Assembly (NCBI GenBank): GCA_002700095.1
Contig: PACL01000059.1
Coordinates: 1 to 64,000 of the forward strand
Direction of reading: 5' to 3'
Length of the DNA: 64,000 nucleotides
From: Fulvimarina sp.
GTDB taxonomy: Bacteria > Pseudomonadota > Alphaproteobacteria > Rhizobiales > Rhizobiaceae
In this document: positions 18,581 through 28,005 of the stretch, in pieces
How the letters are laid out: every line of letters starts with the position of its first letter
Position numbering within the stretch: the first letter of the stretch is position 1
Translations under genes and position numbers: made by a program
Notes under the pieces: generated by a model
The model's database searches: none
Told to the model about the DNA's origin: nothing
The model's input: only the letters and a program-made list of their open reading frames with translations

Positions 18581-20305
18581 GTGACCGAAACCCTGATTCT
18601 CGTCGGAGCCGTCGTCGCGGCGATCGTCGCTGTCCTCCTGATCTTTGCCCGGCTCTATCGGCGCTCGTCGAAGGAGGTCTCCTATGTGCGCACCGGCCTC
18701 GGCGGCCAGAAGGTGATCATGAACGGCGGCGCTCTGGTCATGCCGGTGGTGCACGAGGTGATCCTGGTCAACATGAACACGCTGAGGCTGGAGGTGCGGC
18801 GCGCCGACGAGGCGGCGCTGATCACCCGGGACCGGATGCGCGTCGACGTCGTCGCGGAGTTCTACGTCCGGGCCCAGCCGACGGCCGAATCCATCGCCAA
18901 CGCCGCCCAGACCCTCGGCCGCCGGACGATGGAGCCGGAGAGCCTGAAGGATCTGATCGAGGGCAAGTTCGTCGACGCGCTGCGCTCGGTGGCCGCCGAG
19001 ATGGCGATGGAGGAGCTGCACGAGCGCCGGATCGACTTCGTCCAGCGGGTGCAGAACGCCGTCTCGGAAGACCTTTTGAAGAACGGCCTCGAACTTGAGA
19101 CCGTGTCGCTCACCGGCCTCGACCAGACCAAGCCCGACTATTTCAACCCCGACAACGCCTTCGACGCCGAGGGCCTGACCAAGCTCACCCAGGAGATCGA
19201 GGAGCGGCGCAAGAAGCGCAACGACATCGAGCAGGACACCCAGGTCGCCATCGCCCGCAAGAATCTCGAGGCCGAGCAGATGCAGCTCGAGATCACCCGC
19301 GACCAGGAATATTTCCGGCTGGAGCAGCAGCGCGAGATCGCCGTGCGCCGCGCCGGGCAGGAGGCGCTGATCTCGACGGAGAAGGCCCAGCGCGAGCGCG
19401 AGGCGCGGGAAGCGCAGATCCACTCCGAGCAGGAGGTGCGGCGCCGGGAGATCGCCCAGAAGCAGGCGCTGGAAGCGGCCGAGATCGAGCGCCGCAAGAC
19501 CATCGAGCTGACCGAGCAGGACCGCGAGATCGCCATCGCCGACCGCTCGCGCGCGAGGTCCGAAGCCCAGGCGGAAGCCGATGCGGCCCGGGCGATCGCG
19601 GTGCGCGCCGCCGAGCAGGTCGAGACGGTGCGCGAGGTCGAGGCCGCCGAGCGGCGCAAGCAGGTCGATCTCGTCGAGGCTCGCCAGGCGGCCGAGCGCC
19701 AGGCGATCTCGGTCCGCGTCGGGGCCGAGGCCGAGCGCGAGGCGGCCGAGGACCAGGCCGAGGCGCAGCGCCAGATCGCCCGCGGCGAGGCGGACCGGGC
19801 CCGCATCCTCGCCGAGGCCGAGGCCGACGCGGTGCGCCAGAAGGCCGAGGCCGACGAGGTGCGCTTCCGGGTCGAAGCGGACGGCGCGCGGGCGATCAAC
19901 GAGGCAGCGAACATGCTGTCGGCCGAGCAGATCGCCATGCAGGTGCGTCTGCGGCTGATCGAGGAGCTGCCGAAGATCATCGCCGAGAGCGTGCGGCCGA
20001 TGGAACGCATCGAGCAGATCAAGATCCTGCAGGTCGACGGCCTGATGGGCGCCGCTGGCGGCGCTCAGAACGGCCAGCACGGCGGCAGCGGCGGCGGCGG
20101 CAATGGCGGCGGCGGCGAGGCGTCGATGTCGGACCGGCTGGTCAATTCGGCGCTGCGCTATCGCGGCCAGGCGCCGCTGGTGGACGCGCTCCTGAAGGAG
20201 CTCGACCTCGAGGGCGGCCTCGGCAACGTCGCGCGCAGCGTCGGAGAAATGGGCGAGCGAAAGGCCAACGGTGCCGACGCGCCCCAGCCCGGGACGAAGG
20301 ACTGA
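18581..20305 (+). CDS. yqiK: Flotillin family (SPFH) protein, YqiK-like
   Basis: The 574-residue protein starts with one membrane segment (LILVGAVVAAIVAVLLIFA), then an SPFH domain to about residue 200 with the family strings GGQKVIMNGGALVMPVVHEV and NMNTLRLEVRR. A long Glu/Ala/Arg-rich coiled coil follows to about residue 450, and a Gly-rich stretch sits before a C-terminal helix region. Flotillins scaffold membrane microdomains. GTG 18581 has GAGGA at 10-base spacing; a TTG at 18506 would overlap yqiJ and is less likely. Confidence 0.93.
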   Translation: MTETLILVGAVVAAIVAVLLIFARLYRRSSKEVSYVRTGLGGQKVIMNGGALVMPVVHEVILVNMNTLRLEVRRADEAALITRDRMRVDVVAEFYVRAQPTAESIANAAQTLGRRTMEPESLKDLIEGKFVDALRSVAAEMAMEELHERRIDFVQRVQNAVSEDLLKNGLELETVSLTGLDQTKPDYFNPDNAFDAEGLTKLTQEIEERRKKRNDIEQDTQVAIARKNLEAEQMQLEITRDQEYFRLEQQREIAVRRAGQEALISTEKAQREREAREAQIHSEQEVRRREIAQKQALEAAEIERRKTIELTEQDREIAIADRSRARSEAQAEADAARAIAVRAAEQVETVREVEAAERRKQVDLVEARQAAERQAISVRVGAEAEREAAEDQAEAQRQIARGEADRARILAEAEADAVRQKAEADEVRFRVEADGARAINEAANMLSAEQIAMQVRLRLIEELPKIIAESVRPMERIEQIKILQVDGLMGAAGGAQNGQHGGSGGGGNGGGGEASMSDRLVNSALRYRGQAPLVDALLKELDLEGGLGNVARSVGEMGERKANGADAPQPGTKD

Positions 20306-20456
20306 GGCAAGGCTCGGCCAGCGAGCGCGGTTGGGCTCGTGCGTGCTGGCGTTCGTGCCGTCGCCCCGGTCTTCGACCGGCGCCAGGGGGACCAACCCAA
20401 GCGCCGGGTGGGATCGAGACCCGCGAGGCGGTGAGCAATCTCCCGGGCCGCAGGTC

Positions 20457-21176
20457 TCAGCCGTCGAGGAAGGTGATCCGGCCGGATGCGAGATCGTGCA
20501 TCGCGCCGACGACCATCAGATCCCTGGCGTCGGCCATCTCCCTGATCGCCGGGCTGTTGTCGAGGATGAACCGCGCAGCGTTGCGGACATTCGCCTCGGC
20601 GACCTTCTGGACGAAGGCGGCGTCCTTGGAGGTCGGCGTGTCCGTGCCGGTGGAGGCGTCCTCGACGACCGGCCGGATGTTCGCCAGCGTCGCGGTGAGA
20701 TTGCCGAACTTCACGTCGTCGATGGCACCCTTGATGGCGCCGCAGTCGTTGTGGCCGAGAATGCAGATCAATCGCGCGCCGGCGACCGCGGTGGCGAATT
20801 CGAGGCTGCCGAGGATGTTCGTGTCGACGAAGTTCCCGGCGATGCGGGCGTCGAAGACGTCGCCGATCTTCTGATCGAAGACCAGCTCCGGCGGCACCCG
20901 GGAATCCATGCAGCCGACGATCGCGGCGAAGGGCGCCTGGCCGGTGGCGCTTGCCGCGGCCTGCTTCACCAGATCGCAATTGACCGTCTGGCCCGAGACG
21001 AAGCGCTCGTTGCCGGCTTTCAGCAGCGCCAGCGCATCGGCCGGCGTCACCGACGCCTGCCTCTCGCGGGTGAAGACCGCGCACTGGTTTTCCTCGGCGA
21101 AGGCCGGCCACGTCAATGCAGCCAGCGGAGCGGCCGCAAGACAGCCGCAGATCATCCGTCGATTCAGCATGTTCAA
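20457..21176 (-). CDS. Beta-class carbonic anhydrase, exported
   Basis: The 239-residue protein interconverts CO2 and bicarbonate. The zinc ligands are visible in VGCMDSRVPPE (Cys plus the Asp/Arg dyad) and ILGHNDCGAIKG (His and Cys). The first 27 residues form a signal peptide with a twin-Arg-like start, NRRMICG, ending at PAFA, so the enzyme is predicted to be periplasmic, possibly through Tat. A second ATG lies two codons in. The gene is convergent with yqiK and has no operon partner. Confidence 0.93.
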   Translation of the reverse strand: MNMLNRRMICGCLAAAPLAALTWPAFAEENQCAVFTRERQASVTPADALALLKAGNERFVSGQTVNCDLVKQAAASATGQAPFAAIVGCMDSRVPPELVFDQKIGDVFDARIAGNFVDTNILGSLEFATAVAGARLICILGHNDCGAIKGAIDDVKFGNLTATLANIRPVVEDASTGTDTPTSKDAAFVQKVAEANVRNAARFILDNSPAIREMADARDLMVVGAMHDLASGRITFLDG

Positions 21177-21360
21177 CCTCCGATCCTGAAAGGATGCCGC
21201 AAATGCGCGGTGAGGTTAACAAGCCGGAGGACCGAAGGCGACGAGTTTGAGCGGCCGGATGCGAGGGGTTCGGCACAATCGCGCGGCGTCGTGAACCGAC
21301 TGGAAATCCGGCCGCGCGATTTTGCCTCAACTCTTCCGTTGCAGGCGGGGTGTGGCCCGC

Positions 21361-22200
21361 TCACGTCACCGTCGGCGGGGCGCCGTGGACCTGGGCCGGG
21401 ACCTTGTGGGGCGCAGCGGATGCGCCCCCGGCCGGGGCCTGAGCGGGGGCCGGGGCGGCGCGCTCGCGGTCCAGCCGGCGCTTGCGCTTGGCGAGGATGT
21501 TGAGCACCTCGACCAGGCCGGAGAAGGCCATCGCCGCGTAGATGTAGCCCTTGGGCACGTGGAAGCCCATGCCGTCGGCGATCAGCGTCATGCCGATCAT
21601 CAACAGGAAGCCGAGGGCGAGCATCACCACCGTCGGATTCGCCTCGATGAAGCGCGACAGCGGGTCGGCGGCCAGCAGCATCACCAGGACGGCGACGACG
21701 ACGGCGATGACCATGATGCCGATCTCGTCGGTCATGCCAACGGCGGTGATGATCGAATCCACCGAGAAGACGAGGTCGAGCAGCAGGATCTGCATGATGA
21801 CCGCACCCATGGTCACGGTCGCGGCCTTGGAGACCATGGTGTCCTTGTGATCCTCGGGATCGACCGAATGGTGGATCTCCTTGGTCGCCTTCCAGACCAG
21901 GAACAGGCCACCGGCGATCAGGATCAGGTCGCGCCAGGAAAAGCCGTGGCCGAACAGCTCGAAGAGCGGCTCGGTCAGCTGGACGATGAAGGCGACGGTG
22001 GACAGGAGGGCAAGGCGAAGGACGAGGGCAAGGCCGATGCCGACCCGCCGCGCCGTCGCCCGGCGGTTCTCCGGCAGCTTGTTGGACAGGATCGAGATGA
22101 AGACGAGATTGTCGATGCCGAGGACGATCTCCATCACCACGAGGGTGAGCAGCGCTACATAGGCGGAGGGGTCGGCGAGGAAGTCGAACATGTCGGCCAT
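21361..22200 (-). CDS. TerC family integral membrane protein
   Basis: The 279-residue protein has seven to eight membrane segments. The family hallmarks are [18 protein letters not shown] in helix 1 with acidic residues for metal binding, and [18 protein letters not shown] as the second repeat of that motif. TerC proteins export manganese or load it into secreted proteins. The C-terminus carries an Ala/Pro-rich cytoplasmic tail. I checked the roughly 200-base leader for a yybP-ykoY manganese riboswitch and saw no convincing one. Confidence 0.93.
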   Translation of the reverse strand: MADMFDFLADPSAYVALLTLVVMEIVLGIDNLVFISILSNKLPENRRATARRVGIGLALVLRLALLSTVAFIVQLTEPLFELFGHGFSWRDLILIAGGLFLVWKATKEIHHSVDPEDHKDTMVSKAATVTMGAVIMQILLLDLVFSVDSIITAVGMTDEIGIMVIAVVVAVLVMLLAADPLSRFIEANPTVVMLALGFLLMIGMTLIADGMGFHVPKGYIYAAMAFSGLVEVLNILAKRKRRLDRERAAPAPAQAPAGGASAAPHKVPAQVHGAPPTVT

Positions 22201-22400
22201 CGGGGCTCCTGCGGCGCAAGGTGGGCACTGACATCGGCCGAGGAAGTCGGAAGCGATCTTCGATCGGCACGATGCTTAGAATTCAACGGGTCGGAGCGTT
22301 CGCCATACGTCCTTGCGGACGCACGGTGCTCGCCAGTCCGCCGCCGGCCGGCGCGGACAGGCGTCAGATGTGGCGTTGCGTCACGAAGGCCAGATCGGCC

Positions 22401-23222
22401 CTACCAGAAATCCGGGCGCTGCTCCTGCAGCCGCGGGCCGATGCGGACCGGCGACACCTTCTCGGCAAGGCCGGTGCGATCGGAGATCTCCACCGCCAGC
22501 CCGCAGATCGTCGCCGGGCCCTGGGCCGCCTCGAAGCGACCGCGCGGGATCTTGGTGACGAAGCGGTTGAGCGGCTCCTCCTTCTCCATGCCGAGGGAGG
22601 AATCGTAGTCGCCGCACATGCCGGCGTCGGACTGGAAGGCCGTGCCGCCGGTGAGGATCTGGTGGTCGGCGGTGGGGACGTGGGTGTGGGTGCCGACGAC
22701 GACGCTGGCGCGGCCGTCGAGAAAATGCGCCATCGCCTGCTTCTCCGATGTCGCCTCGGCATGGAAGTCGACGATGACGGCGTCGGCCTGTTCGCCGAGC
22801 GGGCAGGAGCCGACGAAATGGTCGGCGCAGGCGAAGGGATCGTCGAGGTCGGGCGACATGAACACCCGGCCCATGATGTTGGCGACGAGGACGCGCGCGC
22901 CGTTCTTCGCCTCGAAGAGGCCGGAGCCGTTGCCGGGGGCGCCCTTCGGATAGTTCAGCGGCCGCAGGAAGCGCTCCTCGCGGGTGCAGAACTCCAGGGC
23001 TTCCCGCTGGTCCCAGACATGGTTGCCGGTGGTCACCACGTCGGCACCGGCGCGAAGCGTCTCGTTGAAGATGTCCTCGGTAATGCCGAAGCCGCCGGCG
23101 GCGTTCTCGCCGTTCACCACCACGAAATCGAGCCGGTAGTCGGCGACGAGGCCGGGGAGGGCGGAAAACACCGCATTGCGGCCGGCTCTGCCGACCATGT
23201 CACCGAGAAACAGAAATCGCAT
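22401..23222 (-). CDS. TIGR00282 family metallophosphoesterase (YmdB-like)
   Basis: The 273-residue protein is a calcineurin-like phosphoesterase. Metal-binding motifs are FLGDMVGRAGR at the N-terminus, VNGENAAGGFG, VVTTGNHVWDQ, VDFHAEATSEK and GTHTHVPTAD. Relatives hydrolyse cyclic nucleotides or other phosphodiesters and affect biofilm and RNA metabolism in Bacillus. Its ATG shares one base with the stop of the upstream GST gene (TGATG), so the two are translationally coupled. Confidence 0.93.
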   Translation of the reverse strand: MRFLFLGDMVGRAGRNAVFSALPGLVADYRLDFVVVNGENAAGGFGITEDIFNETLRAGADVVTTGNHVWDQREALEFCTREERFLRPLNYPKGAPGNGSGLFEAKNGARVLVANIMGRVFMSPDLDDPFACADHFVGSCPLGEQADAVIVDFHAEATSEKQAMAHFLDGRASVVVGTHTHVPTADHQILTGGTAFQSDAGMCGDYDSSLGMEKEEPLNRFVTKIPRGRFEAAQGPATICGLAVEISDRTGLAEKVSPVRIGPRLQEQRPDFW

Positions 23223-23863
23223 CAGCCCGTCTTGGCACGCTTGGCTTGGTCAAGCCTGTCGATAGCCCGTTTCACCGCCGGACGCGAGCCCACCCGCTCG
23301 GTCCAGGCCATCAGCGCGGCAAGCTGCGAGGCGCCGTCGTCCCTCAGTCCCGACAATCCGGAGCGGACCCAGCCGAAATTGATTATGTCGGCGATCGAAT
23401 AGTCGCCTGCGAGCCACTCGCGGTCCTTCAGATGCGCGTCGAGCACGCCGAGGAGGCGCAGCGACTCGTTTTTATAGCGATCCACCGCATAGGGGATCTT
23501 CTCCGGGGCGGCATTCCGGAAGTGATGCCACTGGCCGAGCATCGGGCCGGTGCCGCCGACCTGGAAGAAGGTCCATTGCAGCGCCTCGTAACGCGCCGGG
23601 CCGGAGGCGGGCAGGAACTTTCCGGTCTTTTCCGCCAGATAGATCAGGATCGCGCCGGATTCGAAGACCGCGTGGCGCTCGCCGCCGTCAATGTCGACGA
23701 TCGCCGGGATCTTGCCGTTGGGGTTGATCGCCAGGAAGTCCGGCGTCTTCTGCTCGCCGGCGGAGATGTCGATCATGTGGAGGTCGTAGTCGAGGCCGCA
23801 TTCCTCCAGCATTAGGACGGGCTTTTCTCCATTCGGCGTTTGCCAAGTGTAAAGGTCGATCAT
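23222..23863 (-). CDS. Glutathione S-transferase family protein, YfcG/Ure2-like
   Basis: The 213-residue protein starts MIDLYTWQTPNGEKP, as in YfcG and YghU, whose disulfide reductase activity uses a Thr or Asn in this loop instead of Ser or Cys. The glutathione site continues with NPNGKIPAIVD (cis-Pro) and FESGAILIYLAEKTG, and the C-terminal helical domain has SIADIINFGW. ATG 23863 has AAGGA at good spacing. It overlaps the phosphoesterase gene by one base. Confidence 0.92.
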   Translation of the reverse strand: MIDLYTWQTPNGEKPVLMLEECGLDYDLHMIDISAGEQKTPDFLAINPNGKIPAIVDIDGGERHAVFESGAILIYLAEKTGKFLPASGPARYEALQWTFFQVGGTGPMLGQWHHFRNAAPEKIPYAVDRYKNESLRLLGVLDAHLKDREWLAGDYSIADIINFGWVRSGLSGLRDDGASQLAALMAWTERVGSRPAVKRAIDRLDQAKRAKTG

Positions 23864-24009
23864 GAAAAATCCTTGGTCGAAGGCCATGAGAACCGGCGCT
23901 TGGGATTTTGCGCCCGGGATCGTGCCGATCCGGGATGCGGCCCGGCCGCTCTGCGGACCTAACAGGACGAGCGCCGCGCGGGTTCCGGCGGACAGATGGG
24001 GGAACGGGC

Positions 24010-24522
24010 ATGACTGAACGGCTGAAACCATCTGCGACCCCGATCCGCCGGCTGGCGGCAGGCCTCGGGCTGGCGCTGCTCGTCGGTCTCGGTGGTTGCG
24101 CCGGGGGGCTCGGCTCAGTGGACGTGGCGTCGACGCGCACCGTCTCCGTCGACCGCCAGCTGGCGCTGTCCTCGATCAACGCCTTCCGGGCCGAGAACGG
24201 CCTGCCGGCGCTGCGCTTCAACGCGGTGCTCGACCAGGTGGCGGAGCGCCAGGCGAAGGCGATGGCCGCTCGTGGCGATCTCTCCCACAGCGTCGACGGC
24301 ACGCTGCCCGACCGGGTGCGCGCCTATGGCTACGACGTCCAGGCGGCGGCGGAGAACATCGGCTGGAACTATCGCTCGACGCCAGCGGTGCTGGACGGGT
24401 GGAAGAACTCCTCCGGCCACCGCAAGAACCTCCTCAACCCGCGGGTGCGCGAGATCGGCTTTGCGGCGGCGGCGGGCCCGAACGGCCAGCCCTACTGGGC
24501 GCTGGTGCTGGGCGCCCAATAG
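24010..24522 (+). CDS. CAP (SCP/PR1) domain lipoprotein
   Basis: The 170-residue protein has a lipoprotein signal peptide with lipobox LVGLGGC near residue 30. A bacterial CAP domain follows: INAFRAENGLPALRFN, SHSVDGTLPDRVRAYGYD, AAENIGWNY and the conserved WKNSSGHRKNLLNP. The His and Glu of the CAP cavity are visible (SHS and AEN). Function is unknown, but such domains can bind ligands or act in the envelope. It reads away from the GST gene and is convergent with the folate cyclo-ligase gene. Confidence 0.9.
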   Translation: MTERLKPSATPIRRLAAGLGLALLVGLGGCAGGLGSVDVASTRTVSVDRQLALSSINAFRAENGLPALRFNAVLDQVAERQAKAMAARGDLSHSVDGTLPDRVRAYGYDVQAAAENIGWNYRSTPAVLDGWKNSSGHRKNLLNPRVREIGFAAAAGPNGQPYWALVLGAQ

Positions 24523-24583
24523 GGCGAAACAGGGCGGGGAGGGCCGCTGGTCTTCGTCGCGGCGGGCAGACCCAGCGTCGGCT

Positions 24584-25156
24584 TCAGGGCCGGATGAGGC
24601 CGGCATCCGTGGCGATGATATCCAGCGGCACGTCGTGGGCGTCCATCGGCACGGCCGCGACTTCCTGGCAGGCGAAGGCGACGCCGATCAGCATCGGCCG
24701 GGTCCCGCGCGCGCGGATCGCCGCGATCGCCCGGTCGTAATAGCCCCGGCCATAGCCGACGCGGCCGCCCGTCCGGTCGAAGGCGGCGAGGGGAACCAGC
24801 ATCAGATCGGGATCGAGCACCGCGGCGTCCGGGCCGGGCGCATAGGTGCCGAAGCCCTGCGGTTCGAGGGGCGCGCCCCGGACGAGCTCGCGGAACTGCA
24901 GCTCGCCATCGACGATGGCCGGCACGCAGAGACGGGCGCGGCGATCGGCAAAGCTCATCATCAGGGGTCGGATGTCGATCTCGGAGCGGATCGGCAGGAA
25001 GCCGGAGACGACGTCGGGCCTCAAAGAGACAGAGGTGGTGACGAGATCGCAGACGGCGAGGGAGGCCTCGATGCGAGCCGTTTCCGTCATCGCGTCGCGG
25101 CGCGCCAGGGCCTCGCGGCGGATGTCGGCTTTGCGCTCGGTGAGGTCCGTCGGCAT
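24584..25156 (-). CDS. ygfA: 5-formyltetrahydrofolate cyclo-ligase
   Basis: The 190-residue enzyme makes 5,10-methenyltetrahydrofolate from 5-formyl-THF using ATP. The signatures are KADIRREALARRDAM at the N-terminus, GFLPIRSEIDIRPLM, LVPLAAFDRTGGRVGYGRG (folate and ATP site) and YYDRAIA. ATG 25156 gives the family N-terminus; the longer frame begins inside the 6S RNA region. In many proteobacteria this gene directly follows the 6S RNA gene, which is also the case here. Confidence 0.95.
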   Translation of the reverse strand: MPTDLTERKADIRREALARRDAMTETARIEASLAVCDLVTTSVSLRPDVVSGFLPIRSEIDIRPLMMSFADRRARLCVPAIVDGELQFRELVRGAPLEPQGFGTYAPGPDAAVLDPDLMLVPLAAFDRTGGRVGYGRGYYDRAIAAIRARGTRPMLIGVAFACQEVAAVPMDAHDVPLDIIATDAGLIRP

Positions 25157-25248
25157 GCTCAGGCAGTCGCTTCGCGGGGTGTGGCGATCGTCGCCCTCGA
25201 CTCCTCCGCTGCCCGATAGAAAGGCGCGGAGGCGGAGGGCGGGAATGA

Positions 25249-25412
25249 GTAGGCGAGCCACCCGGCCGATGGAGAAGTCGAACCCGGGAACCTACAGAGT
25301 AGGTGGGCGCCGTGTGCCCCAGCCCACGGGCCGAGGCAGGGACAGCTCCCTAGGGAATGACTAAGGCCCCGAGGAAATGTTACCCCTGTCGCACCGCGCA
25401 GCCCGCCTGGAC
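25249..25412 (-). ncRNA. ssrS: 6S RNA (SsrS)
   Basis: A minus-strand segment of about 160 bases lies just upstream of the 5-formyl-THF cyclo-ligase gene, the usual place of ssrS. Its ends pair: AGGCGGGC at 25408-25401 with GCTCGCCT at 25258-25251, one G-U pair. Internally it has a GTGGGC/GCCCAC stem and an ACCTAC-TCT-GTAGGT hairpin followed by TCCCGGGTTC, which I recognise from alphaproteobacterial 6S RNAs. 6S RNA imitates an open promoter and holds sigma-70 RNA polymerase. The exact ends are estimated from the stem and from the -10 box upstream. Confidence 0.72.
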
Positions 25413-25414
25413 CA

Positions 25415-25420
25415 GATATA
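25415..25420 (-). promoter_or_regulatory. Putative -10 element of the 6S RNA promoter
   Basis: TATATC on the minus strand ends five bases before the predicted 5' end of the 6S RNA. No clear -35 box is seen; the region about 17 bases further up reads TTTCGC. Confidence 0.45.
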
Positions 25421-25743
25421 GGCTTGTCCGAGCTGATGCGAAAGGGCGTGCGGCGGACAAAGTTGCGTCCCGGGTCGTGGCAGCGATGCCGGTCGAGGCG
25501 GCGGCCGGATCGGGGATGCGGCAGTTAGGGCCGTCCTCTGGTGGCGTCCTCCGGCGCCGGGCGCCAGACGGCTCCGTTTGCCCTTTGGAGGGGGCGGGAG
25601 ACGGGGGCGGGCGGGGTGGTTTTCTTGCGCCGAGGCCGGCCCCATATGAGCCGCATCGCGCCGGTGCGGCGCGTCGCGACGGCGTCTTGTGCAAGGCGTC
25701 GGCACGACCCGCAGCCGCCATGGCCAGGACGAAGGACGAGATG
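25421..25743. other. Gap without a supported gene upstream of msrB
   Basis: The reading frames across this stretch of about 320 bases are extensions or shadows of msrB and match no family. It should contain the divergent promoters for 6S RNA (left edge) and msrB (right part), but I cannot place the msrB promoter. Confidence 0.5.
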
Positions 25744-26145
25744 ATGGACCAGAAGAGCTTTCCCGTTTCCCGCACCGATGCCGAGTGGCGGGCGCTGCTG
25801 ACGCCGGAGCAGTACGAGGTCATGCGCGGGCACGGCACCGAGCGCCCCGGCAGCTGCGCGCTCCTCAACGAGAAGCGGCCCGGCGCCTTCGCCTGCGTCG
25901 GTTGCGGCCAGACGCTGTTCGTCGCGACGACGAAGTTCGAGAGCGGCACCGGCTGGCCGAGCTTCGACACGCCTCTCGAGGGCGCGGTCGAGGAGACCGT
26001 CGACCGCAGCTACGGGATGGTCCGCACCGAGGTGCATTGCAGCCAGTGCGGCAGCCATCTCGGCCATGTCTTCCCCGACGGCCCGCCGCCGAGCGGCCTG
26101 CGCTACTGCATCAACGGCGTGGCGCTGGAATTCGAACCGGATTGA
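25744..26145 (+). CDS. msrB: Peptide-methionine (R)-S-oxide reductase MsrB
   Basis: The 133-residue enzyme repairs oxidised methionine. The zinc-binding CxxC pairs are CVGC (residues 51-54) and CSQC, the substrate pocket reads ESGTGWPSF, and the catalytic Cys is in RYCING near the C-terminus. No signal peptide is present, so it acts in the cytoplasm. AAGGA lies 7 bases before ATG 25744; an ATG immediately upstream (25741) is possible. It stands alone, without msrA nearby. Confidence 0.96.
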   Translation: MDQKSFPVSRTDAEWRALLTPEQYEVMRGHGTERPGSCALLNEKRPGAFACVGCGQTLFVATTKFESGTGWPSFDTPLEGAVEETVDRSYGMVRTEVHCSQCGSHLGHVFPDGPPPSGLRYCINGVALEFEPD

Positions 26146-26323
26146 TCCCTTGCCCGCAGGCCGGCTGCCCCCGGCGGGGCTTCCGGCGTCGCTGGGGATT
26201 ACGGGCCACTTGGGATTGCGAGCGACTTGGAATTAAAGGACGGGTGACTATCATCCCCACCGGACGATCGGGGACACTGCAGGGCGACGGAGCCATCGAG
26301 CGCTTCACGGGAGAAGATGGTCG

Positions 26324-27193
26324 ATGAAATTCTACGCGGTCATGCAGCGGATCGGCTGGCCCCGCTCCTATGTCGGTAAGATTCTGGTCATCTGCTTCCT
26401 CGGAACGCATGTCCCGCTGATCGCCCTGGTGAGCTGGCTGCTGGTGCAGGACCGGCTCGTCGGCGACCTTGGGATCGTCGCCGTGGTTCTGATCGCGACG
26501 CTGGCGGGAACCGCCGGGGCGCTGCTCGGCCTCTATGCCATGCTGTCGCCGATCCTCTCCGCCACCGGTGCCCTCGACCGCTATGCCCGCGATCGCACCC
26601 GGCCGGAACTTCCCACCATCTACGGCGATGCGGCCGGCCGGCTGATGACCAGCGTCCAGACGACGCTGCAGCAGCTCGACCGGACGATCGACAAGCTGGA
26701 GGCGCTGTCGATCACCGACCCCCTGACCGGCCTCTTTAATCGCCGCTGGATCGACGATGTCGGCGAGCGGGCCGTCGCCAATGCGCGGCGGGAAAGGCGC
26801 CGCCTGTCGATGCTGGTGATCGACGTCGACCACTTCAAGCACTTCAACGACAGCCACGGCCACTCCCTCGGCGACCAGGTGCTGATCCTCGTCGCCGACG
26901 CCATTCGCGAGGCCGTCGGGAGCCATGGCCATGGGGTTCGGCTCGGCGGCGACGAGTTCTGTGTGCTCCTGCCGGATGCCGGCCGCGACGAGGGCGAAGA
27001 AGCGGCCCGGCGGATCCGGCTCGCCATGGAACTCGGCGTCCAGAACTTCCTCGGTTCCGAGACGGTGACGCTGAGCATCGGCGTGTCGGCGCTGCGGGGC
27101 GACGACATGAGCCTCCACAATCTGCAGCGCCGCGCCGATCAGCAGCTGTTCAACGCCAAGCGGTCGGGGCGCAACCGGATGTCGACGGAATGA
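26324..27193 (+). CDS. Membrane-bound GGDEF diguanylate cyclase
   Basis: The 289-residue protein has two membrane segments (about residues 18-42 and 48-72), then a short HAMP-like or coiled linker. The GGDEF domain begins at ITDPLTGLFNRRW. The active-site loop is intact, LGGDEF, with the metal-binding Asp in VIDVDHFKHFND. It should make cyclic di-GMP from two GTP. No RxxD inhibitory site is evident before the loop. No partner EAL gene is nearby; the flagellar cluster lies about 20 kb away, so a link to motility is only a possibility. Confidence 0.93.
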   Translation: MKFYAVMQRIGWPRSYVGKILVICFLGTHVPLIALVSWLLVQDRLVGDLGIVAVVLIATLAGTAGALLGLYAMLSPILSATGALDRYARDRTRPELPTIYGDAAGRLMTSVQTTLQQLDRTIDKLEALSITDPLTGLFNRRWIDDVGERAVANARRERRRLSMLVIDVDHFKHFNDSHGHSLGDQVLILVADAIREAVGSHGHGVRLGGDEFCVLLPDAGRDEGEEAARRIRLAMELGVQNFLGSETVTLSIGVSALRGDDMSLHNLQRRADQQLFNAKRSGRNRMSTE

Positions 27194-27275
27194 GCATGGC
27201 CATGGGCTGGCCCGGATGGGGCCGCCGCCTGCGCCGCAGACACTGGTGCCGGATCGAGACAGGACAGAGCCTCAG

Positions 27276-27695
27276 ATGACCGACTACTTCGCCTTCTACG
27301 GCACCCTGATGGACGATGCCGGCGATGCGGAAACGCCGGCGACCGAGGGGCTGGTCCGCCGGGTGGGAAGCTGCCGCCTCGCCGGGATCCTGCGCGATCA
27401 TGGCGACTATCCGGGGTTCTTTCCGGACGGGGACGCGGACGACGCGGGTAAGGCGGCTGCCGGCCGGCTCGTCGTCGCCGAACTGCATGAACTCCTGTCC
27501 CCGGGCGCCTTCGCGGTCTTCGACGCCTGGGAGAGCTACGATCCCGCCGACGAGGCGGGATCGATGTATGTGAGGCGCCGCGTTGCACTCGCCGAACCGG
27601 CCGGCACCACCGCCTGGGTCTATGTCTCGCAGCTGTCGCCCGGGGACCCGGAGGTGCCGGGCGGCGACTGGCGGGCGCACCGGGCAAGGTCCTGA
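27276..27695 (+). CDS. Gamma-glutamylcyclotransferase (AIG2-like) family protein
   Basis: The 139-residue protein has the family opening FAFYGTLMDD, which builds the substrate-binding YGSL-like loop. It also shows PGFFPDGD, VVAELHEL and the catalytic-type Glu region AFDAWESYDP, followed by RRRVALAEPAGTTAWVYVS. Members cleave gamma-glutamyl amines or peptides to pyroglutamate; the exact substrate is not predictable. ATG 27276 gives the canonical N-terminus. Confidence 0.88.
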   Translation: MTDYFAFYGTLMDDAGDAETPATEGLVRRVGSCRLAGILRDHGDYPGFFPDGDADDAGKAAAGRLVVAELHELLSPGAFAVFDAWESYDPADEAGSMYVRRRVALAEPAGTTAWVYVSQLSPGDPEVPGGDWRAHRARS

Positions 27696-28005
27696 CGTGC
27701 AAGGACGACCGCCGACCGACTGCGTTCGGCGTCAGCCTGGCTCCGCCGCTGGTGGCTGCCCGTTGCTGCGCCTCTGACCAATCCAGCCTGCAGCTGAAGC
27801 GAATTGGCTGCGTGGCCGGGACGTTCTATGCTGGCTTGGACGGATCAGAAGGCCAAAGACGGCGACAGGTGCGGAAGGCGACGGATGGAACCGGCCCCAT
27901 TCCCAAACGACAAAAATCGTGCTGACGTAGGAATGCCACTCTTGGTGGTGGATGGCGCGAGAGACATCGGCGCAGGCTACGTGAGGGCGATGGAGATCGC
28001 GGCGG

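Noticed and set aside
18512-20395. 627-codon minus-strand frame
   Set aside because: It is antisense to the flotillin gene; its Leu/Asp/Gly-rich pattern mirrors the coiled coil.
22201-22400. Possible yybP-ykoY riboswitch before terC
   Set aside because: The conserved manganese-binding loops could not be found in the leader.
25261-25300. tRNA-like TTCGA motif upstream of the folate cyclo-ligase gene
   Set aside because: No acceptor, D or anticodon stems fit around it; the segment is explained better by 6S RNA.
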